A stretch of 64,000 nucleotides of DNA from Streptomyces triticagri (GCF_003429565.1 NZ_QUAK01000087.1:23309-87308); one strand, 5' to 3'; counted from the first letter of the stretch, positions 18,424-27,071 are shown. Made by a program: numbers and translations. Notes: generated from the sequence alone by a model not told the origin.

Positions 18424-19103
18424 GCCGCGATCCAGGCGGCGATCCGTTCCCGTACCCAGTCCGCGACGGTCTTCACGCCGTCCTCGGAACGCAACGACTG
18501 GAACACCACGGGCAGTTCGCCGCGCTGCTCGGCGGCGTCGCGCGCCATTGCGTCCAGGTCCGAGCCCACGTGCGGCGCGAGGTCGGTCTTGTTGACGACG
18601 AGGAGGTCGGAGCCCGTCACACCGGGGCCGCCCTTGCGCGGGATGTCGTCGCCGCCCGCCACGTCGATCACGAACATCTGGGCGTCCACGAGTCCGCGCG
18701 AGAAGGTGGCCGTCAGATTGTCGCCACCGGACTCGACGAGCACGAGGTCGAGCGGGCCGACCGCGTCCTCAAGGTCCTCGACGGCCTCCAGATTGGCGGA
18801 GATGTCGTCGCGGATCGCGGTGTGCGGGCAGGCCCCGGTCTCCACCGCGGTGATCCGCTCGGGCGGCAGTACGGCTTCGCGCAGGAGGTGCTCGGCGTCC
18901 TCACGGGTGTAGATGTCATTGGTGATGACCGCGATTGACAACTCCTCGCGCAGGGCGCGGCAGAGGGCGGCGACCGTGGCGGTCTTGCCGGAGCCGACGG
19001 GCCCGCCGAGGCCGATGCGCAGCGCCCGCCTGCTGCCGTCGGAGCGCACGGGCGAGCTGTGGGTGTGACGTTGCGGGAAGGTGGTGGGGTGGTCGAGATG
19101 CAT
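18420..19103 (-). CDS. ureG: urease accessory GTPase UreG
   Basis: A 227-aa SIMIBI-class GTPase that delivers nickel during urease assembly. The P-loop GGPVGSGKT is at 33-41; the metal-binding Cys-Pro-His motif is in [12 protein letters not shown] near 90; VESGGDNL and [11 protein letters not shown] complete the G domain. The N-terminus is His-rich (H2, H5, H13, H15), a possible nickel buffer and relevant because no ureE is present. The ATG is preceded by AAGGAAG at a 6-nt spacing. Confidence 0.95.
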   Translation of the reverse strand: MHLDHPTTFPQRHTHSSPVRSDGSRRALRIGLGGPVGSGKTATVAALCRALREELSIAVITNDIYTREDAEHLLREAVLPPERITAVETGACPHTAIRDDISANLEAVEDLEDAVGPLDLVLVESGGDNLTATFSRGLVDAQMFVIDVAGGDDIPRKGGPGVTGSDLLVVNKTDLAPHVGSDLDAMARDAAEQRGELPVVFQSLRSEDGVKTVADWVRERIAAWIAA

Positions 19104-19125
19104 GTGAACTTCCTTGTGTGGGACC

Positions 19126-19160
19126 GGTGTTCGGGGGCGGTGTTCGGGGGTGGTGTTCGC
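19126..19160. repeat. 13-bp tandem repeat in the ureF-ureG gap
   Basis: GGTGTTCGGGGG[C/T] occurs at 19126-19138 and 19139-19151, followed by a partial copy GGTGTTCGC (19152-19160). It is the only sizeable gap (118 bp) inside the urease cluster. No regulatory role is evident. Confidence 0.7.
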
Positions 19161-19221
19161 AGCGGCCGGGTGTCGGGCGGCTGCGAGGGCCGTGTATGAC
19201 GCGCCGTCAAGTCGTTGCCGG

Positions 19222-19896
19222 TCAGGATGCGAAGAGCCGGGTGGCTCGGGCGGCGTGGGTCTCGGCGCCGATGTCGAGCAGCGGGGCGCTTGCGGCGGGC
19301 AGCGCCTCGACGCCCTGTACTGCGGCCGATCGGGCTGCCGTGACGGCCCGTTCGGCCACCGTGTCGAGGTCCGGCCCCAGCCCGGCCAGTACGGCGGTGG
19401 CGTCGAACGGATCGAGGCCGAGCAGCCTGACCACCGCGGTGGCGGGGCCGCCCACGCTCTCGTACGCGGCGCAGTGGGCGGCGTCCAGCGGGCCGAGACC
19501 CCCGGCGCGCGCGGCGACACCGAGCACGACGGGCTGATGTGCACCGCGGGGCAACGCGGCTGCCAGGGCGTCGAGTTGAGGATCCGGCCAGGCCGCGTGG
19601 GCGGCTCGCATCAGCTGGCGGCCGAGCCTGCGTGATGCGGTGCGCAGCGCGGCGGACGCGGTGCGGGCGTCGGCGGCCTCGTCGAGCGCGAGCGGTTCGA
19701 CGCCGTCCGCGGCCGCGGCGGCCAGCGCGGCGGCGACCAGTCCCGCCGTGTGCAACCGGCCCCGGCAGAACGCGTGCAGGCTCACGGCGTCCGTGATCCG
19801 CCCGGCGGCGACGGCCGCCTCCGCCCCGCCGGAGTGGGCATGCCCGCCGGCGGGGAAACGGCCGTCCGCGAGGATCAACAGCGCGGATCTGCTCAT
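19222..19896 (-). CDS. ureF: urease accessory protein UreF
   Basis: A 224-aa all-helical accessory protein that gates nickel transfer from UreG to urease within the UreDFG complex. It has the typical UreF start [19 protein letters not shown] (6-24), [18 protein letters not shown] near 64-81, and [19 protein letters not shown] near 160. It is 51 bp downstream of ureC, with GAGG at a 7-nt spacing. Confidence 0.93.
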   Translation of the reverse strand: MSRSALLILADGRFPAGGHAHSGGAEAAVAAGRITDAVSLHAFCRGRLHTAGLVAAALAAAAADGVEPLALDEAADARTASAALRTASRRLGRQLMRAAHAAWPDPQLDALAAALPRGAHQPVVLGVAARAGGLGPLDAAHCAAYESVGGPATAVVRLLGLDPFDATAVLAGLGPDLDTVAERAVTAARSAAVQGVEALPAASAPLLDIGAETHAARATRLFAS

Positions 19897-19948
19897 GGTG
19901 GTGCCTCGTGTTCACGTCGTGCCCGGCGGTCGAGCGGGGGCGCACAGC

Positions 19949-21670
19949 TCAGAAGAGGAAGTACCGCTGGGCCATGGGGAGTTCGGCGGCAGGCGCGGGC
20001 TCCACCTGCTCGCCGTCGATGGTGACGGCGAAGCTGTCGGGGTTCACCCGGACCTCGGGCCGTGCGTCGTTCTCCCGCATGTCGGCCTTGGTGACGCCGC
20101 GGGTGCTGCTGATCGCGGTGAACTCCTTGTCGAGGCCGAGTCGTTCGGGCAGGCCGTCCTCGATCGCGGCGGCGGAGACGAAGTTCAGCGAGTTCACTCC
20201 GGGCGCCTTGCCGTGTGCGCCGAACATGGGCCGGGGCAGTACGGGTTGAGGGGTGGGGATGGAGGCGTTCGCGTCGCCCATCTGTGCGTAGGCGATCTGC
20301 CCGCCCTTGAGGACGAGTTGGGGTTTGACGCCGAAGAACGCCGGGTTCCACAGCACCAGATCGGCGAGCTTGCCGGTCTCGACCGAGCCGATCTCGGCGT
20401 CGATGCCCTGGGCGATCGCGGGGTTGATCGTGTACTTGGCGACGTAGCGGCGTACGCGGTGGTTGTCGGCGCGGGTGTCGCCGGGCAGCGCTCCCCTGCG
20501 GCGTTTCATCACGTGCGCGGTCTGCCAGGTGCGCAGCACCACTTCACCGATGCGCCCCATGGCCTGCGAGTCGGAGGAGATGATCGAGATGGCGCCGAGG
20601 TCGTGCAGGATGTCCTCGGCGGCGATGGTGGTCGGCCGGATGCGGGACTCGGCGAAGGCGAGGTCCTCGGGCACGGCCGGGTTGAGATGGTGACAGACCA
20701 TCAGCATGTCGAGATGTTCCTCGACGGTGTTGCGGGTGTGCGGCCGGGTCGGGTTGGTGGAGCTCGGCAGCACATGAGGTTCGGACACCACGGTGATGAT
20801 GTCGGGGGCGTGACCGCCGCCCGCACCTTCGGTGTGGTACGCGTGGATGGTGCGGCCGTCGATCGCGGCGAGGGTGTCGGCGACGAATCCTGCCTCGTTC
20901 AGCGTGTCCGTGTGGATCGCCAGCTGAGCGCCCGTCTCCTCGCAGACGCTCAGGCAGGCGTCGATCACGGCGGGCGTCGCTCCCCAGTCCTCGTGAATCT
21001 TGAACCCGAGTGCTCCGCCCCGCAGTTGGGCGTGCATCGCCTCGCGGGACATGGTGTTGCCACGGCCGAGCAGACCGATGTTCAGGGGTACGGAGTCGAG
21101 CGCGCGGAACATCCGGTCCAGGTGCCAGGAGCCGGGTGTGATCGTGGTGGCCTTGGTGCCCTCGGCGGGTCCGGTGCCGCCGCCGACCAGGGTGGTGACT
21201 CCCGAGGCGAGTGCGGTGTCGGCCAGTGTCGGCGAGATGAAGTGGACATGGGCGTCGACGGCACCGGCCGTGACGATGCGCCCGTTGCCCGCGATGATCT
21301 CGGTCTCGGGCCCGATGACCAGGTCCGGGTGGACGCCGTCCATGGTGTCCGGGTTGCCGGCCTTCCCGATCCCGGTGATCCGGCCGTCCCGGATGCCGAT
21401 GTCCGCCTTGACGATCCCCCAGTGGTCCAGGATCACCGCCCCGGTGATCACCGTGTCCGGTGCGCCTTCGGCCCGGGTGACGGCGGACTGGCCCATGGAT
21501 TCCCGGATCACCTTGCCCCCGCCGAACACCGCCTCGTCACCGGCCCGGCCGGGCCCGCCCGAGCGGTCCTCCTCGATCTCGACGAGGAGATCGGTGTCGG
21601 CGAGACGGATCCGGTCGCCGGTGGTCGGGCCGAACAGGTCGGCGTAGGCGGCGCGGGTCAGCTCAGCCAT
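19949..21670 (-). CDS. ureC: urease alpha subunit (catalytic)
   Basis: The 573-aa catalytic subunit, which hydrolyses urea to ammonia and carbamate in the cytoplasm. All dinickel-site residues are present: H141 and H143 (HVHF), the carbamylated K224 (GFKIHEDWG), H253, H279 and D367 (SSDSQAMGR), plus the flap segment MVCHHL with C326 and H327. Start at the ATG giving MAELTRAAY, with GGAGG 8 nt upstream; the ORF overlaps the end of ureB by 8 bp. With ureA and ureB it forms the (ABC)3 enzyme. Confidence 0.97.
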   Translation of the reverse strand: MAELTRAAYADLFGPTTGDRIRLADTDLLVEIEEDRSGGPGRAGDEAVFGGGKVIRESMGQSAVTRAEGAPDTVITGAVILDHWGIVKADIGIRDGRITGIGKAGNPDTMDGVHPDLVIGPETEIIAGNGRIVTAGAVDAHVHFISPTLADTALASGVTTLVGGGTGPAEGTKATTITPGSWHLDRMFRALDSVPLNIGLLGRGNTMSREAMHAQLRGGALGFKIHEDWGATPAVIDACLSVCEETGAQLAIHTDTLNEAGFVADTLAAIDGRTIHAYHTEGAGGGHAPDIITVVSEPHVLPSSTNPTRPHTRNTVEEHLDMLMVCHHLNPAVPEDLAFAESRIRPTTIAAEDILHDLGAISIISSDSQAMGRIGEVVLRTWQTAHVMKRRRGALPGDTRADNHRVRRYVAKYTINPAIAQGIDAEIGSVETGKLADLVLWNPAFFGVKPQLVLKGGQIAYAQMGDANASIPTPQPVLPRPMFGAHGKAPGVNSLNFVSAAAIEDGLPERLGLDKEFTAISSTRGVTKADMRENDARPEVRVNPDSFAVTIDGEQVEPAPAAELPMAQRYFLF

Positions 21671-21974
21671 CGAGGGCACCTCCGGTTTCGCCCCGCAGGC
21701 CGGGTACGAGGCGGTGTCCGCCGATGGGCACCAGGTCGACCTCCACGGGGATGCCGGGTTCGAAGCGGACGGCGGTGCCCGCGGCGATGCCGAGCCGCCT
21801 GCCGTGCGCTGCCGCGCGGTCGAAGCTCAGGCCGGGGTTGGCCTCGGCGAAGTGGTAGTGGGAGCCGACCTGGACGGGCCGGTCGGCGGAGTTGAGCACG
21901 GTGAGGCGGGTGACCGGACGGCCCTCGTTGAGCGGCACGGGCTCTTCGGCGTACAGGATCTCTCCGGGGATCAT
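21663..21974 (-). CDS. ureB: urease beta subunit
   Basis: The 103-aa structural beta subunit of urease. The conserved start [19 protein letters not shown] and the block [18 protein letters not shown] (about 38-55) are diagnostic. It begins 13 bp after ureA and overlaps ureC by 8 bp, consistent with one translationally coupled ureABC unit. Confidence 0.96.
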   Translation of the reverse strand: MIPGEILYAEEPVPLNEGRPVTRLTVLNSADRPVQVGSHYHFAEANPGLSFDRAAAHGRRLGIAAGTAVRFEPGIPVEVDLVPIGGHRLVPGLRGETGGALDG

Positions 21975-21987
21975 GGCGCGCTCCCCG

Positions 21988-22290
21988 TCAGACGATCGGG
22001 TCGTGGACGGTGACCAGCTTGGTGCCGTCCGGGAAGGTGGCCTCCACCTGGACGTCGTGCAGCATCTCCGGGATGCCGTCCATGACCTCGTCGCGGGTGA
22101 GCACCGTACGGCCGGAGGCCATGAGTTCGGCGACGGTGCGGCCGTCGCGTGCGCCCTCCAGCAGGTGCGAGGTGATCAGGGCGATCGCCTCGGGGTGGTT
22201 GAGCCGGAGCCCGCGCGCCCTGCGCCGTTCCGCCACGTCCGCGGCCACATGGATGAGCAGGCGTTCCTGCTCGTGCGGGGTCAGTTGCAC
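21988..22290 (-). CDS. ureA: urease gamma subunit
   Basis: The 100-aa gamma subunit of urease: [14 protein letters not shown] at 3-16, [10 protein letters not shown] at 30-39 and the C-terminal VTVHDPIV. The GTG at 22290 (VQLTPHEQ) is chosen over a longer ATG-initiated frame from 22374 because GAGGTGG precedes it and it gives the universal family length. It is the first gene of the cluster; a GlnR-like box lies about 165-180 bp upstream. Confidence 0.95.
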   Translation of the reverse strand: MQLTPHEQERLLIHVAADVAERRRARGLRLNHPEAIALITSHLLEGARDGRTVAELMASGRTVLTRDEVMDGIPEMLHDVQVEATFPDGTKLVTVHDPIV

Positions 22291-22455
22291 GCGTGCCACC
22301 TCATTGTCCGTCGGTGCCCGCCCGATGGCGGATCCGCGGATCGTGCCGGTCGCTCCGATGCCGTACCGGGGCATGGCTCTGTCGTCATGTCGGTACGTCG
22401 ATCCAGCGGCGAAACGGCTCGTCCCGCGGGAGGGGTTGCACGCTAATGCCGAAGT

Positions 22456-22471
22456 TTTTCCGGCACGTTAA
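22456..22471 (-). promoter_or_regulatory. candidate GlnR box upstream of ureA
   Basis: On the minus strand the sequence reads TTAAC-N6-GAAAA (N6 GTGCCG), close to the GlnR consensus gTnAC-N6-GaAAc. It is an AT-rich island upstream of ureA. Urease genes are known GlnR targets in Streptomyces, so nitrogen control is likely; binding is inferred. Confidence 0.5.
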
Positions 22472-22487
22472 CTGTCCGGCCGGCCAA

Positions 22488-23150
22488 TCAGTCCCCCGCC
22501 GGCGCCTCAGCCGGCTCCCGCCGTGCCGGCGCACCGTCGGCGTCCATCGACATCAGCGCCCGCAGTCCGTCCTGCAGCACGGTCACGGGCACCTCCCCGA
22601 ACAGCGCACGCTGCGCCGCGAACCCCTGCGCCATGGCGATCATCGTCCGGGCGACATGCTCCGCCGGCACATCACTGCGCATGACTCCGGCTTCCTGGTA
22701 CGCCACGACGGTGCGCACCCAGGCCCCGCGCACGGCGTCGTACCCCTCGTGCATCAACCGGGCGAGCTTCTCGTCGCGCAGCGTCTCGGTCCACACCTGG
22801 ACCATCAGGCGCGGGAAGGCCGACTCGTCACCGGCGCCCATCCGCCTGCCCATGCCGAGCACCATCGTCAGCACCTGCGGGACGAGGACGTCCGGGGGCG
22901 GCGGCGGAGTCTGCCCCGCCGCCTCCTCGAAGGCCTCGCGGATCGCGCCGAGCACCTCGCCGACGATCGCGCCGATGAGCTCCTCCTTGCCGCTGAAATA
23001 GCGGTAGACCGCACCGGCGGACAGGTCCACCTCGCGCAGCACGTCCTGCATGGACGTGGCGTGGAAGCCGTTGCGCGCGAAGCAGCGCGCCGCCCCGTCG
23101 AGGATCTGCCTGCGGCGGGCGTCGAGGTGTGCCTGGGATACGCGGGCCAT
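22488..23150 (-). CDS. TetR-family transcriptional regulator
   Basis: A 220-aa TetR repressor. The DNA-binding domain is at about 10-56, with recognition region LSAGAVYRYFSGKEELIG. The ligand domain includes a proline run (PPPPPD near 83) and a long helical C-terminus. It is divergent from the membrane protein at 23264; two near-identical TetR-type boxes lie in the 113-bp spacer, one overlapping the probable -35 of the target gene. It most likely represses the membrane protein and itself, in the manner of efflux-type TetR pairs. Confidence 0.9.
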   Translation of the reverse strand: MARVSQAHLDARRRQILDGAARCFARNGFHATSMQDVLREVDLSAGAVYRYFSGKEELIGAIVGEVLGAIREAFEEAAGQTPPPPPDVLVPQVLTMVLGMGRRMGAGDESAFPRLMVQVWTETLRDEKLARLMHEGYDAVRGAWVRTVVAYQEAGVMRSDVPAEHVARTMIAMAQGFAAQRALFGEVPVTVLQDGLRALMSMDADGAPARREPAEAPAGD

Positions 23151-23161
23151 GACCTCAACCT

Positions 23162-23179
23162 AAAACGAACATTCATTCT
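23162..23179. promoter_or_regulatory. TetR box 1
   Basis: AAAACGAACATTCATTCT, next to TTGACA at 23179-23184, which together with GACAGT 17 bp downstream may be the promoter of the membrane protein gene. Fourteen of the 18 positions form the same word as box 2. Confidence 0.55.
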
Positions 23180-23220
23180 TGACAAGCGACGCCTCTGCGC
23201 GGACAGTGAGGGCAGAACAA

Positions 23221-23238
23221 AAAACGAACGATCATTCT
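23221..23238. promoter_or_regulatory. TetR box 2
   Basis: AAAACGAACGATCATTCT, containing the near-palindrome GAACGATCATTC. It starts 59 bp after box 1 and adjoins TATACA (23240-23245), a possible -10 element. Confidence 0.55.
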
Positions 23239-23263
23239 CTATACACCGAAGCGAGGCCCGGCC

Positions 23264-24334
23264 ATGTCCGCCACATCCGCTACCCCCGCAGGCTCCCCGG
23301 CCCCGGCCCCGGACGGCCCCCGCCTGACCGGCAACGGCCGCCGGACGGCGGCAGTGATCGTCCTGGTCCCGATGATCGTCGCGCTCGCCCTGTGGGCCTT
23401 CGCCTGGCCCGCGGCACGGACCGCGCCGCACGAGCTGCCGGTCGGCGTCGCCGGACCGGCGGCGGCAGCGGACGGCGCGGCGAAGCAACTCGAGGCGCGG
23501 GACGGGGCGTTCGAGGTCCACCGGTACGCGGACGAGGCCGCCGCCCGGGACGCGATCGAGGACCGGACCGTATACGGCGCGGTCGTGGTGACCCCGAGCG
23601 GCCCGAAGCTCCTGACCGCCTCCGCCGCCGGACCCGTGGTGGCCCAGCTGCTGACGGAGGCGGTGACCGCAGGGGCCCCCGAAGGCACCCAGGTGCAGAC
23701 CGACGACGTGGTCGCGGCCCCGGCCGCCGACCCGCGCGGCGCGGCCCTCGGCGCGAGTGTGCTGCCGATGTCGATCGCAGGTGTGGCCGCCGGTGCGGTC
23801 GTGACCGTGCTCGGACTCCGAGGCGTACGGGCCGCTCTGGCACTGGTCGCCACGGCCGCGGCGACCGGTGCCGTCGCGGCGGCCCTGACGCACAGCTGGC
23901 TCGGCGTGGTCGCGGGCAACTGGTGGGCGGAAGCAGGGGCGTTCGGGCTCGCCGCGCTGGCCGTCAGTGCGACGGTGGCCGGATTCGCGGCACTGGCCGG
24001 ACCGGCCGGCATCGGCGTGGGTGCGCTCCTCATGGTGCTGCTCGGCAATCCTTTCTCCGGTGTGTCCTCCGCTCCCGAACTCCTCCCCGAGCCGGCCGGC
24101 CTGATCGGCCAGTGGCTGCCGCCCGGCGCCGGTGGCACGCTGATGCGTTCGGTGGCGTTCTTCGACGGCGCGGGCGGCGCCGGAGCGGCTGTCACCCTCG
24201 GTATCTGGGCCGCCGTCGGCCTCGCGGCCGTACTCATCGGCGCCCGTACGCGTCGCAGCGGGCCCACGTCGCTCGCCGCGGAGTCACCCGAGGCCGCCGT
24301 TCGAGGCACGCAGCAGGGCGTATCGGTGTCCTGA
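23264..24334 (+). CDS. membrane protein, ABC-2/YhgE-Pip-like
   Basis: A 356-aa membrane protein. One helix is near the N-terminus (AVIVLVPMIVALALWAFAW, about 30-48), followed by an extracellular domain of about 110 residues, then five helices from about 165 to 330, the pattern of YhgE/Pip-type ABC-2 membrane proteins. A polar, extracytoplasmic stretch with NPFSGVSSAPELLPEP lies between helices. No ATPase gene is adjacent. It is divergent from a TetR gene and carries its operator boxes, so it may be an inducible export or envelope component. The ligand and partner are unknown. Confidence 0.75.
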   Translation: MSATSATPAGSPAPAPDGPRLTGNGRRTAAVIVLVPMIVALALWAFAWPAARTAPHELPVGVAGPAAAADGAAKQLEARDGAFEVHRYADEAAARDAIEDRTVYGAVVVTPSGPKLLTASAAGPVVAQLLTEAVTAGAPEGTQVQTDDVVAAPAADPRGAALGASVLPMSIAGVAAGAVVTVLGLRGVRAALALVATAAATGAVAAALTHSWLGVVAGNWWAEAGAFGLAALAVSATVAGFAALAGPAGIGVGALLMVLLGNPFSGVSSAPELLPEPAGLIGQWLPPGAGGTLMRSVAFFDGAGGAGAAVTLGIWAAVGLAAVLIGARTRRSGPTSLAAESPEAAVRGTQQGVSVS

Positions 24335-24382
24335 CCGGACCCGCCCCGCCGCATTCCGACCGCAGGACTCGACACCAGCCGG

Positions 24383-24418
24383 CCGTGTGCCCCCGCTGTA
24401 GCGGACGGGGGCGCACGG
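24383..24418 (+). terminator. hairpin terminator
   Basis: A 13-bp stem (24383-24395 with 24406-24418) with one G-T wobble and a 10-nt loop, 49 bp after the membrane protein stop. The rest of the 243-bp gap to 24577 shows nothing else. Confidence 0.75.
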
Positions 24419-24577
24419 TCTCGTCGTACGGGACGGACCGCACGGGCCGGCACCCGGCGGCCGGATTCGCACGCACAGCGGTCACCAGCTGTCCGCATTG
24501 CCTGCGACGGTGACCTCCCGTCCGCGTCCGGCAGCCGCACCGGCCACCGGGCACGACCCGAAGGGCCCACCGGCAGC

Positions 24578-25702
24578 ATGAGCAACGCACCAGCGCACGC
24601 CCTCGACACCCGAGCCCTCAACCGGGCGACCCTCGCCCGGCAGTTGCTGCTCGAGCCGTCCGACGTCCCGGTGCACGACGCCGTACGGCTGCTCGGCGGG
24701 CTGCAGGCACAGGAGCCGCAGGAGCCCTTCGTCGCGCTCTTCTCGCGACTGCGCTCCTTCGCTCCCGCGACCCTGTCGGATCTCCTGGTCGAGCGGCGCC
24801 TGGTGCGGACCCATCTGATGCGCCGCACCGTCCATCTGGTCACGGCCGACGACGCGCTCGCCTGGCGAGCCCGCCATGAACCGATGCTGCGGCAGCGCGT
24901 CCTCGCGACGTACCGCGACGAACTGCGCGGCGCGGACCTGGAGCAACTCGCGGCCGACGGACGGGAATTGATGTCCGACGGCGAGCCGCGCACGATGTCG
25001 GAACTGGTGCGCGAGGTGACCGGGAGCCGTCCGGCACCGCATCCGCGCGCGCTCGGCGAACTGCTCGTACCGGCCCTGGTCCCGGTCGCCCAGATCCCGC
25101 CCCGGGGCCTGTGGCGTACCAAGGCAGGCGTGCGCAACGTCCTGCTGACGTCGTGGCTCGGACGCCCCATCGACCCGGCGGACCCGACCGGTACGGACGG
25201 CGGCGACCCTGTCGGCCGGGCGTTGGTGCTGCGCTACCTCGCCGCGTTCGGGCCTGCCGCCACCGCCGACCTGCGTGCCTGGTCCGGTCTGGCCGGACTG
25301 CCCGCCGCGGTGGCGGGCGCCCGGGACGAGCTGGTGAGCTTCCGCGACGAGCGGGGCCGCGAACTGCTCGATCTGCCCGACGCACCGCGCCCCGATCCGG
25401 ACACCCCGGCCCCGGTGCGGTTCCTGCCGGCCTTCGACAATGCGCTGCTCGGCTACCAGGACCGGCGCCGGATCGTGGACGACGCGCACCGCGGCCTCTC
25501 GGTGGCCGGTGAGCGGGTGGTACTGCTCGACGGCCGGGTCGCCGCGACGTGGACCACGGAGGGCGGCACGGTCACGGTCACCCCGCTGCGCCGCTTCTCG
25601 CGGGCCGACCGTACGGCCGTGGGCGAGGCGGGCCGGTCGATGGCCGGCTTCCTCTCCGACGGCGAGCACCACCGCACCCGCGTACTGGCCTCACCTCGCT
25701 GA
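24578..25702 (+). CDS. winged-helix DNA glycosylase-like protein (AlkZ/YcaQ family)
   Basis: A 374-aa protein of the HTH_42 (AlkZ/YcaQ) family. Characterised members unhook bulky lesions or interstrand crosslinks from DNA using a QxQ motif. Here Q43-A-Q45 is present in GGLQAQEP, and the beta-hairpin region carries RRTVHLV near 88. Tandem winged-helix modules make up the rest, ending with FLPAFDNALLGYQDR near 286. Some Streptomyces homologues protect against self-made alkylating products; no biosynthetic genes are adjacent here, so housekeeping repair is more likely. Convergent with the antitoxin gene. Confidence 0.82.
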   Translation: MSNAPAHALDTRALNRATLARQLLLEPSDVPVHDAVRLLGGLQAQEPQEPFVALFSRLRSFAPATLSDLLVERRLVRTHLMRRTVHLVTADDALAWRARHEPMLRQRVLATYRDELRGADLEQLAADGRELMSDGEPRTMSELVREVTGSRPAPHPRALGELLVPALVPVAQIPPRGLWRTKAGVRNVLLTSWLGRPIDPADPTGTDGGDPVGRALVLRYLAAFGPAATADLRAWSGLAGLPAAVAGARDELVSFRDERGRELLDLPDAPRPDPDTPAPVRFLPAFDNALLGYQDRRRIVDDAHRGLSVAGERVVLLDGRVAATWTTEGGTVTVTPLRRFSRADRTAVGEAGRSMAGFLSDGEHHRTRVLASPR

Positions 25703-25735
25703 GCGAACCGGGGCACGGTCACACGTCCGCGCGCG

Positions 25736-26014
25736 CTACGTGGCGCCCGGCCCCCGGTGCTCGGCCGTGATGCCGAAGCGCTGCTGTTCGCCGGCGGCAG
25801 AGCCCGAGGTGTCCACGGCCGACACCGAGCGGACCACCACTTCCTCCGCCGGTCCCGGCAGCTCCTCGAGTTTCTCCAGGTCGGCGGCCGATACGAGGGC
25901 GACGAGCGGCTTGCCGTGGCGGGTCACGACGACGCGTTCACCGCCGTACACGACGCGATTGATGAGGTCGGCGAGCTCCGCCCGGGCTTGCGTCACCGGA
26001 ATCTCGTAGGCCAT
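25736..26014 (-). CDS. Phd/YefM-family antitoxin without an adjacent toxin
   Basis: A 92-aa Phd/YefM-type antitoxin and DNA-binding repressor: [19 protein letters not shown], then [24 protein letters not shown], followed by a disordered acidic C-terminus that in the family binds the toxin. I took the ATG at 26014; ATGs at 26023 and 26026 are in frame and possible, since the GGGGAG before 26014 is very close. No YoeB, Doc or other toxin-size ORF lies downstream before the convergent glycosylase or upstream before clpP. The core YefM operator word TGTACA occurs in its leader. Confidence 0.85.
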   Translation of the reverse strand: MAYEIPVTQARAELADLINRVVYGGERVVVTRHGKPLVALVSAADLEKLEELPGPAEEVVVRSVSAVDTSGSAAGEQQRFGITAEHRGPGAT

Positions 26015-26042
26015 GCTCCCCATCATAACGTCACGTACGTCC

Positions 26043-26048
26043 TGTACA
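26043..26048. promoter_or_regulatory. TGTACA core, candidate YefM/Phd operator
   Basis: TGTACA is the known core of YefM-type operators. It lies 29 bp upstream of the antitoxin start, with a flanking GTAC at 26036-26039, in the spacer shared with clpP. Autoregulation is inferred. Confidence 0.45.
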
Positions 26049-26065
26049 TTTTTTACAGAAACCCG

Positions 26066-26093
26066 GGGCTGCGACCGGATCCGGTCGCAGCCC
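26066..26093. promoter_or_regulatory. perfect 28-bp palindrome upstream of clpP
   Basis: Positions 26066-26079 (GGGCTGCGACCGGA) are the exact reverse complement of 26080-26093, with no loop. It ends 26 bp before the clpP ATG and 10 bp before its ribosome site. It does not resemble a ClgR box as I know it. It may be a regulator site or a leader hairpin next to the ribosome site. Confidence 0.6.
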
Positions 26094-26119
26094 GGCACCG
26101 ACGGAGGAGGCACCTCGCC

Positions 26120-26755
26120 ATGAACCGACCGTCCGCCCGCCACGTCCTGCCCGAGTTCACCGAGCGCACCAGCTCGGGCACGCGGACCAGGGACCCGTAC
26201 TCCAAGCTGCTCGAGGAGCGCATCGTGTTTCTCGGCACCGCGATCGACGACACCTCGGCCAACGATGTGATGGCCCAGTTCATGCACCTGGAGCACGCCG
26301 CGCCGGATCAGGACATCTCGCTGTACATCAACTCGCCGGGCGGCTCGTTCAGCGCGATGACCGCGATCTACGACACCATCCGGTTCGTCGGCTGCGACGT
26401 GGAGACGGTGTGCCTGGGGCAGGCCGGATCGGCCGCCGCGGTCCTGCTCGCGGCCGGAACCGAGGGCAAACGACTGGCACTTCCGAGTGCGCGCGTCCTC
26501 ATCCATCAGCCGTCGTTCAGCGAACCGATCGAGGGCCAGACCTCCGATCTGGCCATCCAGGCCGACGAACTCCAGCGCACCAGGCGGCAGCTGGAGGAGA
26601 TGCTCGCCCGGCACAGCGGCCGCAGCACCGAGCAGATCTCCGCAGACATCGAGCGGGACAAGATCCTCGATGCGCCGGCGGCCCTGGAGTACGGACTGGT
26701 CGACCGGATCGTCGAGAACCGTTCCGCCCAACTCGCCGGTCCGGGCCGGGGGTGA
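26120..26755 (+). CDS. clpP: ATP-dependent Clp protease proteolytic subunit (accessory paralogue)
   Basis: A 211-aa ClpP serine protease subunit that forms barrel-shaped tetradecamers with a Clp ATPase. The triad is complete: Ser104 (GQAGSAAAV), His129 (IHQPS) and Asp180 (IERDK). The nucleophile loop reads QAGSAAA instead of the usual QAASMGA, and the handle region is normal. ATG at 26120 follows GGAGGAGG. It is a single clpP, not the usual tandem clpP1-clpP2, so it is one of the extra streptomycete paralogues. It is divergent from the orphan antitoxin and followed by a small ORF 7 bp downstream. Confidence 0.93.
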   Translation: MNRPSARHVLPEFTERTSSGTRTRDPYSKLLEERIVFLGTAIDDTSANDVMAQFMHLEHAAPDQDISLYINSPGGSFSAMTAIYDTIRFVGCDVETVCLGQAGSAAAVLLAAGTEGKRLALPSARVLIHQPSFSEPIEGQTSDLAIQADELQRTRRQLEEMLARHSGRSTEQISADIERDKILDAPAALEYGLVDRIVENRSAQLAGPGRG

Positions 26756-26762
26756 CGCCGCC

Positions 26763-27071
26763 GTGCTGCCACCGGAGCCGCCCGCGCTGCCCGCACTGAC
26801 GCGTGCCGAGGGTGAGTTGATCGACCGCTATCTCGAAGTCCTCGACCTGATCGGGCGGATCAACCCGGCGCGCGGCCGCGACACCTACAGCGGACTGCGT
26901 GCGGCACAGGCCCTGGTCACGAAGTCCGTCGCGCTGCGCGAGGCGCTGGATCGGATGCACACACGCGGCGAAACCGAGATCCACGCCGCCACGCTCGCCC
27001 GGGCCTTGCGCATCCTCGACGGTGAACGGCGGTCAGGGCGGGTCGCGGTGCCGCCCAAGCCGCCCAACTGA
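26763..27071 (+). CDS. small helical hypothetical protein downstream of clpP
   Basis: A 102-aa protein starting at GTG 26763, 7 bp after the clpP stop, so probably in the same transcript. After a proline-rich N-terminus, LTRAEGELIDRYLEVLDLIGRIN and the following segments predict three or four helices; the C-terminus is basic and proline-rich. I do not recognise a family. Its position suggests a link with this clpP paralogue, possibly as adaptor or substrate, but nothing in the sequence proves it. The exact start is uncertain. Confidence 0.6.
   Translation: MLPPEPPALPALTRAEGELIDRYLEVLDLIGRINPARGRDTYSGLRAAQALVTKSVALREALDRMHTRGETEIHAATLARALRILDGERRSGRVAVPPKPPN

Noticed and set aside
25736..26014. 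Toxin gene of the Phd/YefM antitoxin in a neighbouring frame
   Set aside because: No toxin-size ORF with RelE, YoeB, Doc or PIN features exists between 25703 and 26120 on either strand.
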